A DNA stretch of 5,118 nt from Candidatus Nanohalarchaeota archaeon (GTDB lineage Archaea; EX4484-52; B79-G9): the NCBI GenBank assembly GCA_003660865.1, contig QMVA01000126.1:1-5118 (forward strand), given 5' to 3'. The notes beneath the pieces are model-generated. The model was not told the DNA's origin. It made no database searches and saw nothing but the letters and a program-made list of their open reading frames with translations. Made by a program: the position numbers and the translations under genes. Numbering within the stretch: the stretch's first letter is position 1; each line of letters opens with the position of its first letter. Shown here piece by piece: positions 1 through 4,538 of this stretch.

Positions 1-114
1 AAAATCCACTTTCGATAGTGGATTTTTGTGATGACAAAAATCGAGTCTCTCGATTTTTAGTCATTCGAAATGGGTGAACATTTCGAAAATCCAGGAAATC
101 TTCGATTTCCCCGG
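1..114. repeat. Tandem row of four hairpins inside element A
   Basis: Four stem-loops follow one another almost without gaps. H1 pairs 1-10 with 17-26 (10 bp, loop TTCGAT). H2 pairs 31-45 with 49-64 (15 bp, one bulged A at 59, loop TCT). H3 pairs 64-72 with 79-87 (9 bp). H4 pairs 94-100 with 104-110 (7 bp, loop TTC) and can be extended by an outer CC/GG pair. H4 has a counterpart in element C (3793-3816) with the same size and position relative to the right arm. The words AAAATCCA (1-8 and 86-93) and TTCGAT recur, so the hairpins may have arisen from each other. Element B lacks this block altogether, so it is a variable filler between the two arms. Confidence 0.75.
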
Positions 115-173
115 ATAGATTAACGTCTCTTGGTTTTTGGCTAAGTTTGTCCATATAGTAACGACCTTAACTA
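1..173 (+). mobile_element. Miniature TA-flanked element A, right part (left end outside window)
   Basis: This is the right-hand part of the element family that also interrupts the radical SAM gene. Its last 60 bases including the flanking TA (116-175) match the corresponding arm of element C (minus strand, 3791-3732) at 52 of 60 positions without gaps, counted by eye. Shared boxes are CTCTTGG (127-133) and TTTGTCCA (146-153). The end reads ...AACTA followed by a TA at 174-175, as in copies B and C. Bases 120-127 and 163-170 can pair (7 of 8), forming the subterminal stem seen in all copies. No left end of the TAGT type is visible, so the element probably starts before base 1. It contains no open reading frame in the window. 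The right flank is non-coding. Confidence 0.8.
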
Positions 174-203
174 TAATCGGAGCAAGCTCCAGAGTATTAC
201 GCG
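174..203. repeat. Small hairpin repeat R1 next to element A
   Basis: Bases 179-183 (GGAGC) pair with 186-190 (GCTCC) around an AA loop. Flanking bases continue the stem after a bulged A. A second copy (R2) lies at 243-270; the two share GCAAGCT-N-CAG-N-GTATT. At one stem position a T:A pair in R1 is a C:G pair in R2, which supports a maintained hairpin. R1 begins directly at the TA that borders element A. Function unknown; it resembles short REP-like palindromes. Confidence 0.55.
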
Positions 204-218
204 AATTTCTAAGCCGGC

Positions 219-290
219 GATTTTTAATCTTCCCAAGTTATTTATATCCGCAGCAAGCTACAGGGTATTTACCCACTTGGGAATAAAATC
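219..290. repeat. Palindromic repeat enclosing hairpin R2
   Basis: A perfect 9-bp stem TTCCCAAGT (230-238) / ACTTGGGAA (275-283) encloses R2, the second copy of the GCAAGCT hairpin, at 243-270. Outside this stem, GATTTTTA (219-226) and TAAAATC (284-290) extend the symmetry with a few unpaired bases. Inside, GGGTA-TT-TACCC (263-274) forms a competing small hairpin. It has no coding potential. It may be an independent miniature element or a structured RNA; the sequence does not decide. Confidence 0.5.
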
Positions 291-349
291 AGAGAATTGC
301 CTGGATATTGGAGAGATTCTAGACATTTTATTGCAACACAGACAAGATA

Positions 350-492
350 TAGTCAATCCAACAATGATTGACCTTTATGTGGATTGCCATATCATCTCAC
401 TGACGTTCGAAGCTTTTGAGTTGATGCTCAAAATAGTCAACAGATATTGATTTATATGAAATTAATGCAGTCTATAATTTGACGATTGACTA
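350..492. mobile_element. Miniature TA-flanked element D (143 bp), different subfamily
   Basis: The ends are exact 9-base inverted repeats, TAGTCAATC at 350-358 and GATTGACTA at 484-492, each bordered by a TA (348-349 and 493-494). This is the arrangement seen for elements B and C, which also start TAGT and sit between TA dinucleotides. The left end forms a hairpin, 352-358 with 366-372 (7 bp, loop CAACAAT). A further TAGTCAA occurs internally at 435-441. The interior does not match A-C, so D is at most a distant relative or was mobilised by a related transposase. It encodes no protein I can support. The flanks (300-347 and 495-609) hold no recognisable gene, so no interrupted target can be reconstructed. 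Confidence 0.6.
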
Positions 493-494
493 TA

Positions 495-609
495 AAACAA
501 AAACCACAGTAAATGTGAGGGTTCTTATGGATCTTAGCAGTATTTTCAGATAGAATAGATAGAAACAGGGATTTTTTTGGAAAATGTATTGGCACTCACA
601 TCATCCAAT
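495..609. other. Non-coding spacer downstream of tyrS, with a weak stem-loop
   Basis: Together with 174-349 this spacer carries no gene I can recognise on either strand. Directly after the tyrS stop codon (read on the minus strand), bases 605-609 and 588-592 can pair (CCAAT/ATTGG), and a run of seven T lies on the plus strand at 572-578. On the transcript strand these are A, so this is not a convincing terminator. A minus-strand open stretch without a start codon is present, but it is AT-rich and probably a chance opening. Confidence 0.4.
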
Positions 610-1695
610 TTAGCGCGTCACATTATATGATGCAACTTTTTCCAGAAGGGCTTTTGCTTTTTTGTTTTTCTCGAAGTGGGTGCGCACTGGTTCAAGCATA
701 GTGTTTAGGGATTTTGAGACGGACTGCTTTAGGTCCATCGGATGGAGTTCGCCTGCGCGGTAGATTTTGCATAGTTCGTCGAAACCATGTATCTCTAAGT
801 TGCCGCCGTATTTTGTTGGGCGCTCTATAAGCATTGTGTCGTATTTTTGGAATATGAGGTGCTTTGAATAGTCGATGAGAGGGTTGTCTTCAAGCTGCTT
901 TGGGGGACAGAAGGCGCTGTTTATTTTTCGCTTTATTTCCTTTTCGGTGTCGGTCATGAATATTGCAGTGTCTGGTTTTGATTTGCTCATCTTCATCGCT
1001 ATTGCGCGCTCAGTTGCGGATAAGGTTTTTTTGGGTGGTTCTGTGAGACTTAGGAGCATGTGATGGTGCATAGCAACGGGCTTGTAGTAGCCGATTTTTG
1101 GGCCTATCTCACGGGCGAGGACATTTACCTTGCGCTGGTCCATACCTAACTGGGCTATGTCTGCTTTGAGGTGGAAGATGTCTGCGCATTGCATACAGGG
1201 ATATAGGATTTGTGCGGCGCTCAGGGATGTGCTTTCGTCTCTTCCCATGATCTGTGAGCAGCGCATGATGCGGCTGACTGTTGATGATCTTGAGATGTTT
1301 ACTACTTTTTTCCAGTAGGTCTCGTCTGCCATGGAGTCTTTTGCCCAGACAAAGCCTACTTTTTTGGTGTCCAGGCCGCATGCTTTCCAGACTTCTATGA
1401 AATAGTTGCCAGTTACCTGAATCTTATCGAGGTCGCCGCCAAGCTTATTGTTCATCCATGCGAACCAGTCTGCTACCCAGAGTTTGAATCTAATACCGGT
1501 CTTGTTGAGTTTTGCTATGTTTATGGCGCGAAGCATACCTTGCGCTATGTGAATCCTTCCCGATGGTTCGAAGCCGTCGTATGCTATGGGATGGGCTTTT
1601 GTTTCGAAGAGGGTTCTTAAGTCCTCTTCGGTTATTATCTCTTCACCTACCTCGCGGGCTAGGTTCATTTTTGTTTCTGTGTCCATTTGAATCAT
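610..1695 (-). CDS. tyrS: Tyrosyl-tRNA synthetase (archaeal/eukaryotic type)
   Basis: Cytoplasmic class I aminoacyl-tRNA synthetase that activates tyrosine with ATP and charges tRNA-Tyr. Of its 361 residues, YDGFEPSGRIHIAQ (39-52) holds the tyrosine-pocket Tyr and the HIGH-type motif as HIAQ. YPCMQCADI (165-173) and GMDQRK (184-189) are the class-typical substrate-binding segments, and KMSKS lies at 235-239. AYCPP-like FCPP follows in the anticodon-binding part. No S4 domain is present, and the length fits the compact archaeal/eukaryotic family. The sequence is strikingly close to what I remember of plant cytosolic TyrRS, including ADWFAWMNNK, QILYPCMQCADIF and the ending NVTR. The stretch between HHHML (210-214) and KMSKS is about 10 residues longer than in plants. 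The start is uncertain: ATG codons occur at 1695, 1686 and 1668. The second (MDTETKM...) looks most like archaeal family members; the first is the longest. The gene is divergent from rtcA. Confidence 0.97.
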   Translation of the reverse strand: MIQMDTETKMNLAREVGEEIITEEDLRTLFETKAHPIAYDGFEPSGRIHIAQGMLRAINIAKLNKTGIRFKLWVADWFAWMNNKLGGDLDKIQVTGNYFIEVWKACGLDTKKVGFVWAKDSMADETYWKKVVNISRSSTVSRIMRCSQIMGRDESTSLSAAQILYPCMQCADIFHLKADIAQLGMDQRKVNVLAREIGPKIGYYKPVAMHHHMLLSLTEPPKKTLSATERAIAMKMSKSKPDTAIFMTDTEKEIKRKINSAFCPPKQLEDNPLIDYSKHLIFQKYDTMLIERPTKYGGNLEIHGFDELCKIYRAGELHPMDLKQSVSKSLNTMLEPVRTHFEKNKKAKALLEKVASYNVTR

Positions 1696-1762
1696 CTAAA
1701 TATAATTTACGGTTAAGGATAGAATGGCAAGTTTTTTATGTATATCAGAGAAGTGTATCTTT
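1696..1762. promoter_or_regulatory. Divergent promoter region between tyrS and rtcA
   Basis: Only 67 bases separate the two starts. For rtcA, the A/T box TTTATGTATA (1735-1744) begins 28 bases before the ATG at 1763. That is the archaeal TATA-box distance if the transcript starts at or next to the ATG (leaderless). No good Shine-Dalgarno precedes this ATG. For tyrS, read on the minus strand, AAATTATATTTA (1697-1708) lies just before the 1695 start, and an A-rich box at about 1732-1741 lies further up. The first would suit a leaderless start near 1668, the second a short leader before 1695 or 1686. Assignments are by spacing and composition only. Confidence 0.5.
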
Positions 1763-2785
1763 ATGATTGTTATTGACGGAGGATATCATGAGGGCGGAGG
1801 ACAGATTGTGAGGACGGCGGTCGGTCTTTCTGCGCTTACGGGGAAGGAGTTTAGGATTGATAATATCCGCGCCAAGAGGCCGAATCCAGGGCTCTCATTT
1901 CAGCATGTCTGCGCTGTCAATGCAGTCGCACATATGTGTTCTGCCAGAACTAAAGGAGTTTTTGTGGGGTCAAAGAGCATGGAGTTCTTGCCTGGAAAAT
2001 ATGGTGGGGTGCGGGATATAAAGGTCAAGATACCTACGGCAGGAGCCATCGGTCTTGTCTTGCAGCCTTTGATTATCGCGGCTTTCGGGGTTAAGGGGAA
2101 GATGAATATTGAAATCGAGGGAGGGGCCAGTTTTGGAAAGCGGGCTCCACCGGTGACGTATATTCAGAATGTGTTTTGCAGGGCAATATCTGCGTTCGGA
2201 TGTGATGTGAAGGTCGATGTTTTGCGGCACGGGTTTTATCCTAAGGGCGGAGGGCGTACACGTATTGGTATTGATGTGCGGGAGCGTAAGATGGCAGACC
2301 TTGTGTCTTTTCGTGATGGTGGATGCGTGAATGGACTGAGTGTTGCTTCACGTGACCTTGAAAGAAGAGATGTGGCTAGAAGACAGGCAGAGAGCGCAAA
2401 GAAAATACTTCACGAGGCAGGTGTTTTTGAGAGGGTGTCTATTGATACGAGGTATGCGGATTCTGTTTCAGCAGGGTCAGGGATTGTTCTTTGGATAGGA
2501 GATAATATGTTTCTTGGGGCGTCATCTGTTGGCGAAGTTGGCAAGAGGGCAGAAGATGTGGGTGGAGAAGCGGCTTTTGAGTTGATTGAGGAGCATAAGG
2601 CAGAGGCATGTGTCGATAAGTATCTTTGTGACCAGTTAATACCAATTCTGGGGATATGCGGTGGGAAGATTAAGACATCAGAGATTACGAAGCATACGGA
2701 AACGAATATTTGGGTTGTTGAAAAGTTCATGGGCGTTGTGTTTTGTGTTAACAGAGAAGATAAAATCGTTAGCATACGCACGTAA
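1763..2785 (+). CDS. rtcA: RNA 3'-terminal phosphate cyclase
   Basis: Cytoplasmic enzyme that converts RNA 3'-phosphate ends to 2',3'-cyclic phosphates through an enzyme-AMP intermediate. The 340 residues match the usual RtcA size. The N-terminal signature IDGGYHEGGGQIVR (residues 4-17) and RAKRPNPGL (36-44) are typical RtcA elements, and HGFYPKGGGRTRI marks the middle repeat. Near the end, HTETNIWVVEKF places a histidine at residue 311, 29 residues from the C-terminus. This corresponds to the adenylated nucleophile of the Escherichia coli enzyme (His309 as I recall), so the active site appears intact. The start at 1763 is chosen because the family begins at M-x-x-(I/L)-DGG. An in-frame ATG at 1724 would add 13 residues that do not resemble the family. 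There is no RtcB or RtcR next to it; it stands alone, divergent from tyrS. Confidence 0.97.
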   Translation: MIVIDGGYHEGGGQIVRTAVGLSALTGKEFRIDNIRAKRPNPGLSFQHVCAVNAVAHMCSARTKGVFVGSKSMEFLPGKYGGVRDIKVKIPTAGAIGLVLQPLIIAAFGVKGKMNIEIEGGASFGKRAPPVTYIQNVFCRAISAFGCDVKVDVLRHGFYPKGGGRTRIGIDVRERKMADLVSFRDGGCVNGLSVASRDLERRDVARRQAESAKKILHEAGVFERVSIDTRYADSVSAGSGIVLWIGDNMFLGASSVGEVGKRAEDVGGEAAFELIEEHKAEACVDKYLCDQLIPILGICGGKIKTSEITKHTETNIWVVEKFMGVVFCVNREDKIVSIRT

Positions 2786-3068
2786 TTGCGATATTTACTG
2801 TTCGAATTACCCAAATATTATGGTATTTAGGGGATAACTATATATAGTTTTTTGTGCAATATATGGTTTGTAAGTTGAGATGATTAATAGATAACAATTC
2901 ATGTTTGTTTTATCTCCCTTACTGGGATGTGAGATGGGGCTGTTTAAGCTCCTTCTTACACTCAGTGTAATTTCTTGGTGTTTGTTGGTTTAGTTGGTAT
3001 GTTAATTGTTTGTGCCTGCCGATTTTTGAGTTGATAATAGAGTTTGGGGTTCGTGCAAGGGCAGGGAG
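2786..3068. other. Non-coding spacer with several small hairpins
   Basis: No gene is recognisable between rtcA and the end of the radical SAM gene, which converge here. Small palindromes include 2836-2849 (see terminator entry) and TTACACT-C-AGTGTAA (2956-2970). An ATCTC/GAGAT stem (2912-2916 with 2931-2935) encloses a CCC/GGG pair, and GGGGCT/AGCTCC (with one G-T pair) lies around 2936-2952. The minus strand keeps one frame open for about 40 codons after the radical SAM stop, without a start codon. I do not treat it as coding. Confidence 0.5.
2836..2853 (+). terminator. rtcA: Possible rtcA terminator: palindrome plus T-run
   Basis: The perfect 14-base palindrome AACTATATATAGTT is followed directly by T's (run 2848-2853), 51 bases after the rtcA stop. 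Archaeal termination mainly uses T-rich stretches, so the T-run is the relevant part. The palindrome also looks like two element ends of the ACTA-TA / TA-TAGT kind placed back to back, so it could instead be a relic of an insertion. Confidence 0.4.
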
Positions 3069-3146
3069 CTATTTTATCCACGAATAATCTATTTTGGAGT
3101 TCTTTTTTTTCAATTCTTCTTCAAACTCTTCCTGTGTCATTTCATT
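3069..3146 (-). pseudogene. C-terminal tail (25 codons plus stop) of the radical SAM gene
   Basis: Read on the minus strand after element B, the frame begins with NEMTQEEFEEELKKK and ends in IDYSWIK and a TAG stop (3071-3069). Joined to ...GGQFRV of the preceding piece, it restores the family's final charged helix and the Trp-containing end. On its own it could be misread as a tiny protein starting with ATG at 3160, which lies inside element B. Confidence 0.75.
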
Positions 3147-3148
3147 TA

Positions 3149-3248
3149 TAGTAAAAGTCATAACTATTTGGACTATATGACTTTTCCATATAGTTAACGC
3201 CTCTTGGTTTATTGGTTCAGTTTGTCCAGTTAGTAACGGCGTGAACTA
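3149..3248 (+). mobile_element. Miniature TA-flanked element B (100 bp)
   Basis: The element starts TAGTAAAAG and ends GTGAACTA, with TA at 3147-3148 and 3249-3250. Its right arm shares CTCTTGG (3201-3207), TTTGTCCA (3221-3228) and TAGTAACG with elements A and C. Two stems are present. The left stem pairs 3153-3162 with 3176-3185 (AAAAGTCATA/TATGACTTTT, 10 bp). The right stem pairs 3193-3201 with 3238-3246 (8 of 9). It lacks the central hairpins of A and C and so represents the minimal form of the family. It sits in the radical SAM gene between a Val codon and an Asn codon. As inserted, its first codon in the host frame is TAG (3248-3246), which would end translation at ...FRV. Confidence 0.87.
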
Positions 3249-3731
3249 TACTCTAAATTGCCCACCTTTACAAGAATCAATCCCGCTTCGGTTCACTTTG
3301 TATCCACCAGGTTTTACTTCGCCACATTGATATGTGTAAATATCACGGTCTACAATATTTCTCATGTTGAGTTTTGGGGTTTCTCTTGTCTGTAACCATC
3401 TGGCAATCCCGGGCTCTGCGAGCTTATAGACCATTAATGCCAGTTCATATTGTTTGTCACTGACTGTATGTTTGAGTTGTAGGGCGCTTCCTGCAATTGG
3501 CTTTAACCGCGGGGTTCCGAAGACAAATGGCTTTACTCCATATTCCTGCTGTAAATATCTTGCTTTTGCTATCTACATTAACACATCATACCTATAATCA
3601 CTTAGCCCGAATAAGCAACCGGTTGCAACATGATGACCTGCCTGAATTGCCCGGTCGTGATTGTCTATTCTTTTGTAAAAATCGGATTTCTTTGGACCAT
3701 CACCATGCCACTCTTTATAGGATATTCTATC
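3249..3731 (-). pseudogene. Middle/C-terminal piece of the radical SAM gene
   Basis: This piece lies between elements C and B and has 161 codons including the TAG at 3573-3575. It contains the second half of the radical SAM barrel and the BATS-like C-terminal region common to biotin and thiamin radical SAM enzymes: LFGLSDYRYDVL, FGTPRLKPIAGSAL, TRETPKLNMR, CGEVKPGGYK and CKGGQF. The frame differs by one base from the N-terminal piece as the DNA stands, so it is not translated from the upstream start unless element C is absent. Plus-strand openings across this piece are antisense shadows. Confidence 0.85.
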
Positions 3732-3733
3732 TA

Positions 3734-3927
3734 TAGTTGACGTCGTTACTAAATGGACAAACTCTACCCAAAACCAAGAGACGTCAATCTATCCTGGTGA
3801 ATCTTCGATTCACTGGATGCTAAAATTGCATAGCAATTTTAAGCATATGGTGAAGACATTTGTCCATTTTTGGCTTTGCCAAAAAGCTTGGCATGTAAGT
3901 GCCATGAAATAGTTATGTCTTCAACTA
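3734..3927 (-). mobile_element. Miniature TA-flanked element C (194 bp), most complete copy
   Basis: Oriented on the minus strand to match A and B. Both ends read TAGTTGA inward, bordered by TA at 3732-3733 and 3928-3929. Longer imperfect terminal repeats include a (G/A)TTACTA/ATAACTA box followed by TGGAC. The left arm is a hairpin (3915-3923 with 3851-3859, 9 bp). The right arm has a perfect 8-bp stem (3737-3744 with 3780-3787). Between them lie a 13-bp hairpin (3817-3829 with 3833-3846, one bulge) and a 7-bp hairpin (3797-3803 with 3807-3813). There is no coding capacity, so any movement needs a transposase from elsewhere. The TA duplication and TAGT ends fit the Tc1/mariner/IS630 group by established insertion behaviour. 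Confidence 0.9.
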
Positions 3928-4518
3928 TAATGTTTCATCCCATTGCACCATACCCCAGAGACCATTTTGCTTTAAGAGTTCGTAATCTTCTTTTGATAAA
4001 TAGTCAGAGCATAGTAATATTCCTGAACCAGGCTCATTGCTTAATAACTTGCGGGTTTCGGATATGTATTCTGCTAGTTTTCCCGGGGTGAATACGGGGT
4101 CTGTTGCCAATGTGAATTCTATGACCCGGTTCCCTGCTCTTAAAACGGCATTTAGTTCTTCTTTTAGGTCCGACATATTTAGTCTTGTCCTGTTAACTTC
4201 TTTTCTTTCTGCGGAGTATTGGCAATATTTACATGTGTCTATGCAATGACTTGAAAGATAAAGCGGCGCGATGTGCCTTAGTGTGTTTGTTTTCTTTCTG
4301 AATTCAGAATGGATGAAATTGCGTGTTATGTTAAATTGTTGGTCTGTTTCTTTGTGTTTTCCTAGTTCCAATAGTTTTGCCAGTTCTTTGAGTGAGAGAG
4401 GAGGATCAAATTTACTTTTCTCCAGAAGATATTTTGTCTCGCGTGGGTCTGGAGGACGGGTGTTTGTTAATAACTCTCTTATTTCGTTGTTTAATTGGTC
4501 ATACTTGTGGCTAAACAT
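3925..4518 (-). CDS. N-terminal piece of the radical SAM protein, still open
   Basis: Reads from ATG 4518 to a TAG supplied by element C (3927-3925), giving 197 residues. APLYLSSHCIDTCKYCQYS holds the iron-sulfur cysteines 92, 96 and 99 (CX3CX2C). VIEFTLATDPV resembles the strand-2 region of ThiH/HydG, and GLWGMVQWDETL is the start of the conserved Q-x-T segment where translation now stops. The product would lack half of the barrel and is unlikely to be active. A GTG at 4527 could add three residues. The ATG is preferred because a GGGGTGA-type ribosome binding site lies at the right distance. The gene overlaps the stop of the upstream methyltransferase, which implies translational coupling. 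Confidence 0.8.
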   Translation of the reverse strand: MFSHKYDQLNNEIRELLTNTRPPDPRETKYLLEKSKFDPPLSLKELAKLLELGKHKETDQQFNITRNFIHSEFRKKTNTLRHIAPLYLSSHCIDTCKYCQYSAERKEVNRTRLNMSDLKEELNAVLRAGNRVIEFTLATDPVFTPGKLAEYISETRKLLSNEPGSGILLCSDYLSKEDYELLKQNGLWGMVQWDETL

Positions 4519-4538
4519 TAGATTCACCCCCCTTTTTT
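4519..4538 (-). promoter_or_regulatory. Ribosome binding site and A6-G6 run at the gene junction
   Basis: On the minus strand the order is six A (4538-4533), six G (4532-4527), then TGAATCTA and ATG at 4518. GGGGTGA is close to the archaeal GGAGGTGA site and supports the ATG as start. The same bases encode the Lys-Lys-Gly-Gly end of the methyltransferase and its TGA stop. The radical SAM frame is -1 relative to the methyltransferase frame, so slippage on the A or G run could in principle fuse the two proteins. Coupled reinitiation is the simpler reading. Confidence 0.6.

Larger units (their letters stand above)
3069..4518 (-). pseudogene. ThiH/HydG-family radical SAM gene interrupted by elements C and B
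   Basis: Three coding pieces (4518-3928, 3731-3249, 3146-3069) join in one frame when each inserted element and one flanking TA are removed. The joined frame has 383 codons, near the size I recall for ThiH and shorter than HydG. It holds the radical SAM CX3CX2C motif and a ThiH/HydG middle segment (GPKKSDFYKRIDNHDRA, then LFGLSDYRYDVL). It also has the C-terminal PRLKPIAG and QTRETPKLNMR, then GGQFRV leading into the final helix and a Trp near the end, as in ThiH. The CxxC-type ending of HydG that holds its second cluster is absent. Family members cleave tyrosine or tryptophan radically; the substrate here is unknown. A single in-frame TAG (3573-3575) remains, in DVLM-stop-IAKARYL. Everything else reads as a conserved, not decayed, protein. 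Confidence 0.9.

Noticed and set aside
1..290. CRISPR array
   Set aside because: The repeats are hairpins of different sequence and irregular spacing, with no constant direct repeat and spacer pattern.
400..420. GTTCGAA-like tRNA T-loop
   Set aside because: The flanking bases do not form a T-stem and no acceptor or anticodon stem is present.
495..600. Minus-strand open stretch downstream of tyrS that would continue across element D if it were removed
   Set aside because: No start codon, AT-rich hydrophobic translation and no family resemblance; probably chance.
1109..1381. Second minus-strand frame of 90 codons, and shorter plus-strand frames within tyrS
   Set aside because: They overlap the clearly identified TyrRS in another frame and encode nothing recognisable.
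1724..1762. N-terminal extension of rtcA from ATG 1724
   Set aside because: The 13 added residues do not resemble RtcA, and the TATA-like box overlaps this stretch.
2410..2814. Minus-strand frame of 134 codons opposite rtcA
   Set aside because: Antisense shadow of the RtcA C-terminal half; the translation is Ser/Pro/Thr-rich without motifs.
3627..3645. ATGATGA followed by CTGA, resembling C/D box RNA motifs
   Set aside because: It lies within conserved radical SAM coding sequence (HHVATG region) and lacks the C'/D' pair and terminal stem.
3497..3736. Plus-strand open frame of 79 codons
   Set aside because: It is antisense to the conserved middle piece of the radical SAM gene, whose minus-strand reading aligns with ThiH/HydG.
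3734..3927. Reading through element C in frame with TAG decoded as an amino acid
   Set aside because: A TAA follows three codons after the TAG (TAG TTG AAG ACA TAA), so decoding TAG alone would not give a continuous protein.
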